DNA from: Acetobacteraceae bacterium
GTDB taxonomy: Bacteria; Pseudomonadota; Alphaproteobacteria; Acetobacterales; Acetobacteraceae
Direction of reading: 5' to 3'
Assembly (NCBI GenBank): GCA_024280945.1
Contig: JAMXLO010000053.1
Span: 43,456-107,455, forward strand
DNA: 64,000 nt
The notes beneath the pieces are model-generated. The model ran no database searches and had not been told where the DNA came from. It saw only the letters and a program-made list of their open reading frames with translations. The position numbers and the translations under genes are program-made. Every line of letters begins with the position of its first letter. Position 1 is the stretch's first letter. Shown piece after piece: positions 16,896-25,899 of the stretch.

Positions 16896-17354
16896 ATGAA
16901 CGCAGCAAAGGGCTTCGTCATACCTGCGGGCGGCGGGAAGCAAATCGACTCGCCGACGCCCGGTCGCTCGTTTTACCTGAAGCTCCTCGGACACGAGACC
17001 AATGAAAGCATCATGATGTTCGAGGAGACCCTGCCGCCGGGCACCACGAGTCTCCATCATCTGCACCACGACAGCGATGAGGTCGCCTGGATCATTGCTG
17101 GTGAACTCACCTTCAAGATCGGGGATGAAGTGACGGTCGGCGGTCCTGGAACATGCGCGTTCATGCCGCGCAGCATTCCGCATGCCTGGAAGAATACCGG
17201 CAGCGAGCCCGCACGGGCGCTGTTTCTCTACACTCCCGCTGCCGCGGGAAGCCTCATCGAGGAACTCGGGGAAAATCGCCCGACGAATGACGATGAACGT
17301 GCCGAGTTCTTCGCGCGCCATCGCTGGGAGGTGGTCGGCGCAAACCCGCTCTGA
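16896..17354 (+). CDS. Cupin-domain protein
   Basis: A 152-residue small beta-barrel protein with one cupin domain. Motif 1 is recognisable as HHLHHDSDEVAWIIAGELTFKIG, with metal-type histidines and glutamate, and motif 2 as PRSIPHAWKNTG. Such proteins bind a metal and act as isomerases, dioxygenases or sugar sensors. I chose ATG 16896 because a GGGAGG site lies 8 nt upstream; ATG 16890 is too close to it. It converges on dctM, the stops being 3 nt apart. No substrate can be named. Confidence 0.85.
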   Translation: MNAAKGFVIPAGGGKQIDSPTPGRSFYLKLLGHETNESIMMFEETLPPGTTSLHHLHHDSDEVAWIIAGELTFKIGDEVTVGGPGTCAFMPRSIPHAWKNTGSEPARALFLYTPAAAGSLIEELGENRPTNDDERAEFFARHRWEVVGANPL

Positions 17355-17357
17355 CCA

Positions 17358-18638
17358 CTAAGAGCCATACACGACGCGTGGCAGCCACAGCGTGAGCTCT
17401 GGTACGTAGGTGATGATTCCCAGCACGATCAGCAGCAGGATGAGGAACGGCAGAATACCCCAGATCACCTCGCCGATCGGCGCATCGGAGATCGTCGACA
17501 GCACGTAGAGGTTCAATCCCACCGGCGGGTGCACCAGTCCCACTTCCATGTTGTGTGTGAAGATGATGCCGAAATGCACCGGATCGACGCCAAGTGGCAG
17601 CAGCACAGGCGCCAGGATCGGCATCACCAGCAACAGCGTCGCCACCACCTCGAGGAAGCAGCCGATGATCAGCAACAACACGTTGATCGTCAGCAGGAAT
17701 TCCCAGGTAGCGAAGCCGCGATGTGCGACAAAGTCGACCAGCTGCCCTGGAACGCCCGATCCTGTCATCCAGTGTCCGAACACCAAGGCCGTCGCGATGA
17801 TCAGCATAATCACACCGGCGCTGCGCAATGCCTCGGCGACAACCTCGAGCGTGCGACGGACCGGGAAGCCACGATACACACCAAGGCTGACCATCAGTGC
17901 GGTAACCGCGGCGAGTGCGGCCGACTCGGTGATCGTCATGAACCCGCCATAGATGCCGACCATCACCACGAATGGCACCGCCATTGCCGGCAAGGCTCGC
18001 CATGTCACGTACAGCCTCTGTCGGAACGGCATTGGAGTCTCGGCGGGAAAGCCCTTCCACCGCGCGTACCACAGGACCCAGACGAAGAAGGCACCGGCCT
18101 GCAGGAGCCCCGGCAGAATGCCGGCGAGAAACAGCCGCGGCACCGACTGCTCGGTGACGATGCCGTACAGGATCAGCGCGAGCGACGGCGGGATCACCAC
18201 ACCGATGGTGCCGGAGGCGCCCAACACGCCTAGCGCAAAGCCGCGCGGATAGCCGCGCTCCAGCATCGCCGGCAACAGGATCGTTCCCATGGCGAGCGCG
18301 GTCGCGACCGACGATCCGCAGATGGCGGCGAACAGCGCGCACGACACCACCGCAACAAGCCCGAGTGAGCCCTTGATGCCACCCAGCCACGCAGTCGACA
18401 GATCCACCAATGCCTGCGCCACACCACCCCGCCGCATGAACGCGGCCGCCATGACGAACAGCGGCAACGCCATCAACGTGGTGGAGTTGAGCTGGTCGAT
18501 CATGTTCTGCGCCACGCCAACCATTGGTTGGCCGGAGACGTAGAACAGCACCGCCGCGCAGGTGCCGAGTACCAGGAAGATCGGCATGCCCGCAGCGAGC
18601 AGGCCGAAGAACATCACCAGGAAGCCGAGAGTCGCCAT
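17358..18638 (-). CDS. dctM: TRAP transporter large permease
   Basis: A 426-residue inner-membrane protein with about 12 hydrophobic segments, the sodium-coupled transport subunit of a TRAP carboxylate importer. DctM landmarks include GVLGASGTIGVVIPPSLALILYG and HFGIIFTHNMEVGLVHPPVG. Its start directly abuts the small-subunit stop. Together with dctQ and dctP upstream it forms a complete three-gene TRAP system. Confidence 0.94.
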   Translation of the reverse strand: MATLGFLVMFFGLLAAGMPIFLVLGTCAAVLFYVSGQPMVGVAQNMIDQLNSTTLMALPLFVMAAAFMRRGGVAQALVDLSTAWLGGIKGSLGLVAVVSCALFAAICGSSVATALAMGTILLPAMLERGYPRGFALGVLGASGTIGVVIPPSLALILYGIVTEQSVPRLFLAGILPGLLQAGAFFVWVLWYARWKGFPAETPMPFRQRLYVTWRALPAMAVPFVVMVGIYGGFMTITESAALAAVTALMVSLGVYRGFPVRRTLEVVAEALRSAGVIMLIIATALVFGHWMTGSGVPGQLVDFVAHRGFATWEFLLTINVLLLIIGCFLEVVATLLLVMPILAPVLLPLGVDPVHFGIIFTHNMEVGLVHPPVGLNLYVLSTISDAPIGEVIWGILPFLILLLIVLGIITYVPELTLWLPRVVYGS

Positions 18639-19208
18639 CTAGCGTGGCGGCGGCACGGCGAGATCGGCGGGGGCCTCGTGCTCGATCGCGTGTCCGATGG
18701 TCATGATCCGTGGATCGAAGGCGAAGAGATAGCGGAACAGCCGCGCGCAGTAGCGAAGCAGCATCAGCACTCCACCGACCGGCAGCGCCGTGTAGTAGAT
18801 CCAGATCGGGAACTGCAGATCGGAGGAACTGCGCTGGTCGAACAGCACGGCGGTATCCACCACGTCCCAACCGTACCAAACCATGCCCGCGGTGAAGGCG
18901 ATCGCCACCAGGCAGTTGAACACCTCCACCCAGCGCTGGGTCTGCGGACGGAGCAGCCGCAGCACCAGGTCCGGACGCACATGCCCGTTGGTGCGCACCA
19001 GGTCGCTGGCAACGATCATCACCGCCCATACGGCAATATAGACGATGACCTCTTCCGCCCAGGTGATGGCGTGCGCGGGATCGATGTAGCGACCGAATAC
19101 CTGCAGTACCGCGATGATCAGCGCGAAAGCGCCAAGCAGGCCGACGCTGATACGCTCGATTCGATCCCAGAGATGGCCGAGAAGGCCCAGCGTCGCCCTT
19201 GCCGTCAC
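18639..19208 (-). CDS. dctQ: TRAP transporter small permease
   Basis: A 189-residue membrane protein with four predicted transmembrane helices, the DctQ subunit that helps assemble the TRAP permease. WAEEVIVYIAVWAVMIVASD and the GHVRPDLVL loop are typical. It starts 1 nt after the dctP stop and abuts dctM, so the three genes are one transcript. Confidence 0.92.
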   Translation of the reverse strand: MTARATLGLLGHLWDRIERISVGLLGAFALIIAVLQVFGRYIDPAHAITWAEEVIVYIAVWAVMIVASDLVRTNGHVRPDLVLRLLRPQTQRWVEVFNCLVAIAFTAGMVWYGWDVVDTAVLFDQRSSSDLQFPIWIYYTALPVGGVLMLLRYCARLFRYLFAFDPRIMTIGHAIEHEAPADLAVPPPR

Positions 19209-19209
19209 G

Positions 19210-20238
19210 TCAGGCGCGGACGTCCGTCATGACCAGCTCGACCAGCCTGGGCGAGATGTGCGCTTCCTCGACTGCCTTGTCCTGTACTTTCACCAGTTCG
19301 GCGCGCGTCGCGTCGAGGTCCGCTTGTGGCACGTCCACGAACTTGACGCCCTGCTTCTCCAGCGCCGCGCGACCGCTTTCCTGCAGCTTGGCGGTGTTCT
19401 CGCGATAGGCGGCGATATTGTCCTGCCACAGCCTGACCATGGCCTCCTGCAGCTTTGGCCCGACCTTCTGCCAGAACGCCGGATTGACCATCGGCACGTA
19501 AAGACCCATGCCCTGCTTGTCCTGCAGCGAATAGCGCAGGCCGGAATCGAACAGCTTGGCACTGTTGGCACTTTCGTTGCTGCTGATAAGACCGTCGAAG
19601 GTCCCCTGCGACATCGCCAGCGGCACGTCAGGCCAGGCGGTCACGTTCGGGATACCGCCGAAGAAGCGGATCCGGAACGAATTCAGCACGCCGCCGGGGC
19701 TGCGCAGTTTCATGCCCTTGAGGTCGGCGACCGAATTGATCGGCTTGCGGGTCGAGAACCAGTTATTGTAGCCGAGGTCGAACCATGGCCCGAGGATTTC
19801 GACCTTCAGTTTGCTGGTGATCGCGCCATTGACCATTTTGCCGCCCGCGCCGTCGGCGGCCTTGTGCACCACCTCTATGGGTCGGCCATATAGCGCCGGA
19901 AGCTGCGAGAAATCGGCGTCGGGGACCAATCCGGTGATCGTCCACGTGCCCGGACAGGCCATCTCCACCTGGCCCTGCACCAGCGCCTTCGTCACCTGCA
20001 GGTCAGGGAAGAGCGAGCCGCTCTCGAACAGCTTGGTCTTGATCTGACCGCCCGCCGCCGCCTCCAGCTTGCCTAGATAGTCGCGAAAGGCGACGTTGCG
20101 CGGATGTGATGGCGCCGTGTCGAGTGAACAGCGCAGTTCGAGCGGTGCGTCGCCTCTGGCGTGCCGCAAGATGGCAAAACTGCCCAACGTCAAAAACGAA
20201 CTGCGCGCAAAAGCGCGCCGCGACAAATGATGCGACAT
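19210..20238 (-). CDS. dctP: TRAP transporter substrate-binding protein
   Basis: A 342-residue periplasmic receptor of the DctP family. The N-terminus SRRAFARSSFLTLGSFA is twin-arginine-like and ends near a GDA cleavage site. The family's substrate-clamping arginine is in the MKLRSPGG block (KGMKLRSPGGVLNSFRI), preceded by YNNWFSTRKPI. I chose ATG 20238 because a GGAGG site lies a few bases upstream. TRAP receptors bind C4-dicarboxylates, sugar acids, ectoine and other carboxylates; which one is not visible. Confidence 0.92.
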   Translation of the reverse strand: MSHHLSRRAFARSSFLTLGSFAILRHARGDAPLELRCSLDTAPSHPRNVAFRDYLGKLEAAAGGQIKTKLFESGSLFPDLQVTKALVQGQVEMACPGTWTITGLVPDADFSQLPALYGRPIEVVHKAADGAGGKMVNGAITSKLKVEILGPWFDLGYNNWFSTRKPINSVADLKGMKLRSPGGVLNSFRIRFFGGIPNVTAWPDVPLAMSQGTFDGLISSNESANSAKLFDSGLRYSLQDKQGMGLYVPMVNPAFWQKVGPKLQEAMVRLWQDNIAAYRENTAKLQESGRAALEKQGVKFVDVPQADLDATRAELVKVQDKAVEEAHISPRLVELVMTDVRA

Positions 20239-20300
20239 TGGCGTTGCCTCCAATCGTATTCGCGGAATACCGGCGGGTATGGCGACGCGCACAGAGCGCG

Positions 20301-20942
20301 TCAAGGCGAGGTCGGCAGCGGTTCCGGCGGCGGCAGCGATGGCGGCGGCGGACTTGAAGGCGGCGACTCGAGTGGTGCTCCCCCGAGCGGCTGCTGTTGT
20401 ACCGGCGCCTGAATCGCACCGGCTGGTACCAACCAGTTACTCAGCGCACGCCGAGCCTGATATTCGAACTCGACGTTCATCCGGTCCATCATGTCTTTCG
20501 TCATGTCATAGAGGCGGCCTGACAGATCATCCAAGTCGCCCGTATACGTCGAGGACACGCTCGCCTGCGCGTAGGCCGCGCGGTTGGTCGGCGTGTTATA
20601 AACGTCGAGCTGCACAGCAAAGTTGCCGGCAATCGTATCGCCCCGACGAGTCAACGATGCATCCTGGATGACGAATACGGCCAGGTCGGCAGTGCCGACA
20701 GCCTGCAACCGATCCTGCGCCATCGTTCGCAGCGCGAGTACGGGTGGGACCGGATCATACTGGCTGACGTCCGGCGGCGCGCCAGAAGGCACGAATCGCT
20801 GCTCGATCTGCAGCGTCGACACGTTCAGGCGCAGCGGCACCAGGTAGTCATAGTGCAGCGGTGGATACGTCCGTGGTCTTCTTTCACCACCGCAGCCGGC
20901 CAGCAGCACCGGCCAAAGCAACGATTGCCGCCTGGTCAGCAC
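20301..20942 (-). CDS. Hypothetical outer-membrane-type lipoprotein with proline-rich tail
   Basis: A 213-residue protein starting at GTG 20942 with a lipoprotein signal: TRRQSLL, a hydrophobic stretch and an LLAGC lipobox (C17). The body has alternating strands and helices around LHYDYLVPLRLNV and QDRLQAVGTADLAVFVIQDA, resembling an ABC-transport auxiliary or DUF-type periplasmic lipoprotein; I do not recognise it firmly. The last 40 residues are P/S/Q-rich and disordered. It overlaps the hslO stop by 7 nt, so it is translated with hslO, and dctP begins 62 nt downstream. Confidence 0.78.
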   Translation of the reverse strand: MLTRRQSLLWPVLLAGCGGERRPRTYPPLHYDYLVPLRLNVSTLQIEQRFVPSGAPPDVSQYDPVPPVLALRTMAQDRLQAVGTADLAVFVIQDASLTRRGDTIAGNFAVQLDVYNTPTNRAAYAQASVSSTYTGDLDDLSGRLYDMTKDMMDRMNVEFEYQARRALSNWLVPAGAIQAPVQQQPLGGAPLESPPSSPPPPSLPPPEPLPTSP

Positions 20943-21898
20943 GCGGGCGCACCGGTGCCACGAACATCCTCGCGTGGGAAACGGAAGTCGTAGTTGCAGA
21001 ATTCGCACGTCATCACGATGTCGCCGTCCACAGCCATGTGATCCAGATCGACCGGCGGAAAACCTTCGAGAATGCCTACGAGACGCTGCCTGGAGCATCG
21101 GCAACCGTAGGACAGCGCACGTGCCCGATCGGTTGCGACGCCCTCGCTGTGGAACAGCCGGTACAGCAACTGCTGCGGCGACAGGTTGTCGTCGAGCAAC
21201 TCTCGATCGGTCAAGGTGGCAGCCAGCGTGGTGGCGGTCCGCCAACTTTCTTCCTGTGCCTCCGCGTCCATCGCGGGATCGATACCGCCAGCGCCGGCGA
21301 TCTTCTCCAGCACCAGTGCGCCGGCCCGCCAGCCGTCCGGCGTCTCATCGCAGGCGAGATACACGAAGCAGCGCAGCTGTTCGCTGGTTCGAAAATAATG
21401 CAGTGCCATTTCGGCGAGGTTGCCGCCCTCGATGGTGACGATACCCTGGTGCCGGTGCTGGTCCGGACCCTGATCGACGGTGAATGCCAGGTAGCCACCG
21501 CCCAGCAGCCGGTCAGCCGCCGGGGACGGATCGGTCTGCAGCAGCGCCTCGAGCTTCTGCTGCTTGGCGCGTGCGTAGCCGCGCAGCGCCCCTGTGTGCG
21601 TGCAATCAGCCAGCAGCATAGGTACTGGCCCGTCCCCCTTGGCCTGCAGGCTGAATGAGCCACGGAACTTCAGCGCGGTGGACAGGGCCGCCGCCAAGGC
21701 CAGCGATTGGCCGCTGAGCCGCGTCACCGCTGGGTGGTTGGGATGCCGCGTCAGCAGCGCGTGTGCCAGCGGGCCGAGCCGGACGAGACGCCCGCGGACT
21801 GGACGGCGTGGCAGGTAGAACGGGGTCACGCCGCGCGGCACGACAATGTCGGGGACCGGCGGACGGTCGCCGTCGAGGAACGCAGGGGTTTCGGACAT
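20936..21898 (-). CDS. hslO: Redox-regulated chaperone Hsp33
   Basis: A 320-residue cytosolic holdase that is activated when oxidants release zinc from its C-terminal cysteines. The four zinc cysteines are visible as C266-x-C268 and C298-x2-C301 (YGCRCS and TCEFCN). The N-terminal substrate-binding domain includes FRGSFSLQAKGDGPVPMLL and GYLAFTVDQG. The start at 21898 (MSETPAFLDG) faces the divergent GNAT gene across 46 nt. The last residue is an extra cysteine (C320). Confidence 0.93.
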   Translation of the reverse strand: MSETPAFLDGDRPPVPDIVVPRGVTPFYLPRRPVRGRLVRLGPLAHALLTRHPNHPAVTRLSGQSLALAAALSTALKFRGSFSLQAKGDGPVPMLLADCTHTGALRGYARAKQQKLEALLQTDPSPAADRLLGGGYLAFTVDQGPDQHRHQGIVTIEGGNLAEMALHYFRTSEQLRCFVYLACDETPDGWRAGALVLEKIAGAGGIDPAMDAEAQEESWRTATTLAATLTDRELLDDNLSPQQLLYRLFHSEGVATDRARALSYGCRCSRQRLVGILEGFPPVDLDHMAVDGDIVMTCEFCNYDFRFPREDVRGTGAPAC

Positions 21899-21944
21899 CG
21901 CCCCAACATAGGCACGCCTGGCCGTGCGGGCTACCGTCCGGCGG

Positions 21945-22436
21945 ATGTGTGAAATTTCGCTCCGCTCCATGGCGCCGGAGGATGCCACTCCGGTCGCTGC
22001 GCTGATCCGCGCCGCCTTCGCCGCCCAGTCCGTGGTGACCGATCCGTTGCCTTCCGCGCTTCGTGTCACCGAGGCTGACGTCACAGCGCATTTGCACATG
22101 GGCGGCGGGGTCGTGGCGGAGTTCGCAGGAATGCTGGTTGGGTCGGCGCTCTGGGTCGCGCAGCACGGCGGCCTGTATCTCGGGCGTCTGGCCGTCGCAC
22201 CGTCCTGGCGTCGCCGCGGCCTGGGGCGTGCGCTCGTGGCGGCGGCGGAGGCGGCGGCGCGCAATGCGGGCCTTCCGATGGTGCGACTCAGTACGCGGCT
22301 CGCGCTGCTGGACAACCGCCGGCTGTTTGCCGCCTGCGGCTTTGTCGAGACGACACGCGAGGCGCACCCGGGACACGCGGCGCCGACCTTCGTGAACATG
22401 GAGAAGCGATTGTCATGGGCGCCAGGCCCTGGGTAA
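21945..22436 (+). CDS. GNAT-family N-acetyltransferase
   Basis: A 163-residue acetyltransferase with the GNAT fold. The acetyl-CoA motif A is clear as LGRLAVAPSWRRRGLGRAL (an RRxGxGR pyrophosphate loop), followed by a motif B region ending LFAACGFVETTREAH. The target amine cannot be predicted. ATG 21945 is preferred to GTG 21924. Its end overlaps the next MFS gene by 22 nt, so both are probably read from one transcript. Confidence 0.86.
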   Translation: MCEISLRSMAPEDATPVAALIRAAFAAQSVVTDPLPSALRVTEADVTAHLHMGGGVVAEFAGMLVGSALWVAQHGGLYLGRLAVAPSWRRRGLGRALVAAAEAAARNAGLPMVRLSTRLALLDNRRLFAACGFVETTREAHPGHAAPTFVNMEKRLSWAPGPG

Positions 22437-23584
22437 TTCTCGCGGCGATCGCGCTCGCCCGGGCAGGCTTTGGCTATCAGTACCAGACAGTCGCATCGCT
22501 CGGCCCCGAGTTGATGCAGGCCTTTCGGCTGGACTACGCCACATTCGGCACGCTGATCGGCACGTTCATGCTGCTGGGCGCCTTTCTGGCACTGCCGCTC
22601 GGGCTGCTGGCGCGCCGCATCGGCGACCGCCTGGTGCTTGGCGCCGGCATCGGCCTGATGGTGCTGGGCCCGGTGATCAGTGCCGCCGCGGCCGATCCGG
22701 CCGGCATCGGACTTGGCCGCAGCATCGCGGGTGCTGGCGCGGTGGCCATGATCGTGCTGCAGAACAAGGTCATTGCCGACTGGTTTTCCGGCCAGCGCTT
22801 CATGTGGGCGATCAGCATCTCGGTTGCAGCCTATTCGATCGGTGTGGGTCTCGCGCAGCTGGTCCTGCCTCCGTTGGCGCGCGTCGCCGGCTGGCAGGCA
22901 GCAGTCCTGTCGGATGCGGTGCCGATGGCCGTGGCGCTCGTGCTGTTCCTGGCGAGCTTCCAGCCATCTCCCGGTGCTTCATGGCCATCGCGACGGTTCT
23001 CGTGGCCCAGCGGTCGCGAGTGCCTGCTGCTGGCGATCGCCGGACTTATCTGGACGGCCTACACCGCCGGGTATTCTGCATACACGGGCTACGTGCCGTC
23101 GCTGATGGCGGCTCGCGGCGAAGGTCTGGTGCTGACAGGTGTCGTGCTGACGATTGCCACCTGGGGCAACGTCCCGGCGACATTGCTTGGTGCCAGCCTG
23201 GCCGAGCGATTCGGTGCGTTACGGATCTTTCTCATAGGCACTGCTGCATTGGTGATCGGCATGATCGGCGCGGCGCTGTTGGATTGGCCGGTGCTATGCG
23301 CCGTTGCGGTCGGCGTTATCGGTTCCGTCCATCCCGGTGTGATCATGGCGGTCGGGACGCTGTCGGCAAAGCCGGAGAACCGCGCGGTCGGTATGGGGCT
23401 GTTCTACTCCCTATACTATGCCGGCGGAGCGGTGGGCCCGGCATTCTGTGGCTGGGCTGCCGACATGGTCGGTGGACCGGAGGGGGCACTGTTCGCTGGC
23501 GCCCTTATATCGGCGATCGCGGTGCCGGTGTATTTGCTGCATCGGCGTCTGGCGGCACACGAGCTGATGTTGGCACGAGCATAA
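22415..23584 (+). CDS. MFS transporter, CynX/NimT-like
   Basis: A 389-residue inner-membrane transporter with 12 predicted helices. FGTLIGTFMLLGAFLALPLGLLARRIGDR carries the loop 2-3 signature of MFS proteins. The start lies inside the end of the GNAT gene. Relatives carry cyanate, nitroimidazole or small organic anions. A co-transcribed acetyltransferase plus exporter is a common resistance arrangement, but that is inference. Confidence 0.86.
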   Translation: MGARPWVILAAIALARAGFGYQYQTVASLGPELMQAFRLDYATFGTLIGTFMLLGAFLALPLGLLARRIGDRLVLGAGIGLMVLGPVISAAAADPAGIGLGRSIAGAGAVAMIVLQNKVIADWFSGQRFMWAISISVAAYSIGVGLAQLVLPPLARVAGWQAAVLSDAVPMAVALVLFLASFQPSPGASWPSRRFSWPSGRECLLLAIAGLIWTAYTAGYSAYTGYVPSLMAARGEGLVLTGVVLTIATWGNVPATLLGASLAERFGALRIFLIGTAALVIGMIGAALLDWPVLCAVAVGVIGSVHPGVIMAVGTLSAKPENRAVGMGLFYSLYYAGGAVGPAFCGWAADMVGGPEGALFAGALISAIAVPVYLLHRRLAAHELMLARA

Positions 23585-23590
23585 GGAGCC

Positions 23591-24061
23591 TTACGTCGGC
23601 TTCGCCTTTCGCTCCTTCTCAAATGCCCAGACCAATGCTGCCAGGCTCATCACAGATAGCATGGCGGCGATCGCATGACCCGCCTCCCAGCGCGCGCGAT
23701 ACGATGTCCAGTCGGTTGGCAGGCTCGTTGGCGTCCACGCTGAGACCGCGACGTTCACAGGTTCGTTGAAAAGGAAGAAGGCGACGAGCATGCCCGCATA
23801 TCCGGCACCCGCGAGAACGGTTGCCCAAAGGACGGCGCTTGACCGTTGCCGGAGGTAGATCAGCCAGAGACTTGTGAGCAACGCGCCGATTTCGGTCGGA
23901 CCACCCAGAAATGGACCCCAGCCGCGGTACAGGTGCTGTTGCACGGCAAGCCAGAGACCCGCGTCGAGTGCGAGCTTGTTGGGCAACTCAAGAACGTGCG
24001 CCATCGGTGCCAGGACGACGAGTACGGCGAATCCGAGATTGATATAGCGGATCCAGATCAT
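23591..24061 (-). CDS. DUF1772-like four-helix membrane protein
   Basis: A 156-residue inner-membrane protein with four hydrophobic segments, at about 5-25, 58-75, 80-103 and 132-150. The architecture and the AxWxxxRARWEAGHAI-like segment before the last helix fit DUF1772, a family that includes anthrone-oxygenase-like proteins; no function is established for bacterial members. Start ATG 24061 has a GGAGC just upstream. It faces the acyltransferase gene across a 123-nt region containing a perfect 7-bp inverted repeat. Confidence 0.72.
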   Translation of the reverse strand: MIWIRYINLGFAVLVVLAPMAHVLELPNKLALDAGLWLAVQQHLYRGWGPFLGGPTEIGALLTSLWLIYLRQRSSAVLWATVLAGAGYAGMLVAFFLFNEPVNVAVSAWTPTSLPTDWTSYRARWEAGHAIAAMLSVMSLAALVWAFEKERKAKPT

Positions 24062-24147
24062 GGCTATGCTCCTCGGTATGGCCGCACGGATCGGTCTGCA
24101 GTGCGAACTCGAGGCAAAGTCGGCGGACGCATTGCTCGCTCGAGCGG

Positions 24148-24168
24148 TTTCCATGCAGGTTATGGAAA
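24148..24168. promoter_or_regulatory. Perfect 7-bp inverted repeat, candidate operator
   Basis: TTTCCAT and ATGGAAA are separated by 7 nt in the gap between the DUF1772-like gene and the acyltransferase gene. A second smaller dyad overlaps it (GGTTAT at 24158, ATAACC at 24173). The position, 17 nt before the acyltransferase start, would suit a repressor site acting on that gene or both. Confidence 0.35.
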
Positions 24169-24184
24169 TGCGATAACCGCGAGC

Positions 24185-25339
24185 ATGCAGCCCGGCAAGG
24201 TGCAATATCTGGAGGGCCTGCGAGGCATCGCGGCGATGCAGGTGGTCTTGCTGCACTTCGTCACCGGCCTCACACCCTCGGTTGCCGAGCACGTCTGGCC
24301 ACCGCTGCGTGTCGTGTTCGATGGCCACACTGCGGTCTATGTGTTCTTCCTGATCAGCGGCACGGTGCTCACTCCATCCTTTGCCCGACCAGGCAGCTTC
24401 GTGGGGAAGCTTGCCAAGCGCGTCGTGCGTCTCGGTATCCCCGTTGCCGCCGCCGCGGTGATCGCGACGGTGATGCTGGCGTTGCTGCCGGCTGCGCATC
24501 GCCAGGCGGCTGCCATCACGCACTCCGCATGGCTCGCCATGGATTCCAGCGGCGCGCCGACGCTTCGGCACGTTGCACGAGAAATCGGCTTTGACAGCCT
24601 GTTGCTCGGTTATCGCGAGGCAACCCTGTTCGCGCCGCTCGCACCGTACCTGCCGCCGATGGAGCGGTCGCTCGATGCGCCGTTCTGGTCGTTGCATCTG
24701 GAACTATATGGCTCCCTCCTGGTGCTCTGCCTGGTCTCGCTGCGGGCGTGGTCGGTCGTCTTGCATCACGCTGCTGTCGTGGTGGCAGCTTTCGCGTTCG
24801 CGACGCATCCGATGTTCCTCTTCGTGTTGGGCCACCTGCTGCGGCCGCCGGCCCGGACCACGGGCGCGAAACAGAGCACGAGAGCACTTTTGGGCCTTGC
24901 GGTCCTGCTGCTTGGCGTAGCCCTGTGCGCCACCAAGGATTGGCGCGTCGTCGAGTGGCTGCGTCAGTCGCTATGCCGCACCGAACCTGCCTGCGCACCC
25001 AATCTATTCCAGTTTCAAAGCCAGCTCGGCGCGCTCGCCCTATATCTCGGCGTTCTATGGTGTCCGCTGCTCTGGCCGATTCTGGAAAGCGCGCCGTGCC
25101 GTCATCTCGGCCGCCTGTCGTTCAGCATCTACCTGCTGCACTTCCCCATCCTGTTCACACTCATCTGCGCGGCCTTCACCATCGTACCGTCGGTCGGCAT
25201 CGCCTTTCCCCTGTTCCTTGGCACTACCTTCCTCGCTGCGACGGGCTTTGAGCGGGCGGTCGATCGTCCCGCGATTGCGCTCGGCCGATGGATCGATCCC
25301 TCTCAGCGTCGCAGTTCGTTGACCAGCGCCTCGGCCTGA
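24185..25339 (+). CDS. Acyltransferase 3 family membrane protein
   Basis: A 384-residue inner-membrane acyltransferase with about ten hydrophobic segments. The family N-terminus is clear: YLEGLRGIAAMQVVLLHF, containing the R and H of the OafA/Acyl_transf_3 signature, then a GHTAVYVFFLISG helix. Near the end LGRLSFSIYLLHFPI is another hallmark. These enzymes acylate extracytoplasmic sugars such as O-antigen, Nod factors or exopolysaccharide. Its 3' end overlaps the convergent recX gene by 37 nt. Confidence 0.87.
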   Translation: MQPGKVQYLEGLRGIAAMQVVLLHFVTGLTPSVAEHVWPPLRVVFDGHTAVYVFFLISGTVLTPSFARPGSFVGKLAKRVVRLGIPVAAAAVIATVMLALLPAAHRQAAAITHSAWLAMDSSGAPTLRHVAREIGFDSLLLGYREATLFAPLAPYLPPMERSLDAPFWSLHLELYGSLLVLCLVSLRAWSVVLHHAAVVVAAFAFATHPMFLFVLGHLLRPPARTTGAKQSTRALLGLAVLLLGVALCATKDWRVVEWLRQSLCRTEPACAPNLFQFQSQLGALALYLGVLWCPLLWPILESAPCRHLGRLSFSIYLLHFPILFTLICAAFTIVPSVGIAFPLFLGTTFLAATGFERAVDRPAIALGRWIDPSQRRSSLTSASA

Positions 25340-25899
25340 TCCGGATCCATCGCAAGCGCCCGGAGCGCGATTGAATGCGAAAACCCCGCCCGCGCCAGCA
25401 TCCCCAGTTCGCGCCGTTCGCCGATTTCATCCGGCGCTTCGCCCGTACGGAATGGCCCGATCCGTCGCTTCCGCGCCAGCACCAGGGCAGCCGCGAGTTC
25501 ACTCTCCTCAGGAAGTGGTATGGCGCTTGCTGCGGTCGCCGGATCGACCCCCTTGGCTACGAGGTACGCTGCAACGGCGCGACGCGAACGCCCAGCGCGC
25601 ACCAAGCTGCGCGCGCGGCTCTCGGCGTACGTCGCGTCATCCACGGCGCCAGCCCTGAGCAGCCGTTCCACCACCTCCCGCACCGCATTCGCCGCTGATG
25701 CGGCCTGAGCGGTGATTGCCTCTACATCCAGGCCGTTCCGTTGGGCCTGGCGCTGCCAGCGATCCACTCGCCGCTGTAATACGCGGCGAAGTCCGGCTTC
25801 GGTTGCGGCGTAGCGAGCGAGATATGCGAGCGCCGCATCATGCAGTGTCTGCGCATCCGGCGCGGGGCCGGCTGGGCGGGGACAGCGAGTCTGCGCCAT
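25303..25899 (-). CDS. recX: RecX-family regulatory protein
   Basis: A 198-residue helical protein resembling RecX, which caps and inhibits RecA filaments. Three-helix repeats are recognisable: LHDAALAYLARYAATEAGLRR, VVERLLRAGAVDDATYAESR, then SRRAVAAYLVAKGVD. The start at 25899 (MAQTRCPRPA) is the most sensible ATG; the upstream frame is unconserved. recA is not next to it, which differs from many bacteria. Its end overlaps the acyltransferase gene on the opposite strand. Confidence 0.8.
   Translation of the reverse strand: MAQTRCPRPAGPAPDAQTLHDAALAYLARYAATEAGLRRVLQRRVDRWQRQAQRNGLDVEAITAQAASAANAVREVVERLLRAGAVDDATYAESRARSLVRAGRSRRAVAAYLVAKGVDPATAASAIPLPEESELAAALVLARKRRIGPFRTGEAPDEIGERRELGMLARAGFSHSIALRALAMDPDQAEALVNELRR

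Noticed and set aside
17254..19029. A 591-residue frame over the TRAP permease genes
   Set aside because: Alternate frame of dctM and dctQ, rich in Arg, Gly and Asp. The TRAP proteins have the true family motifs.
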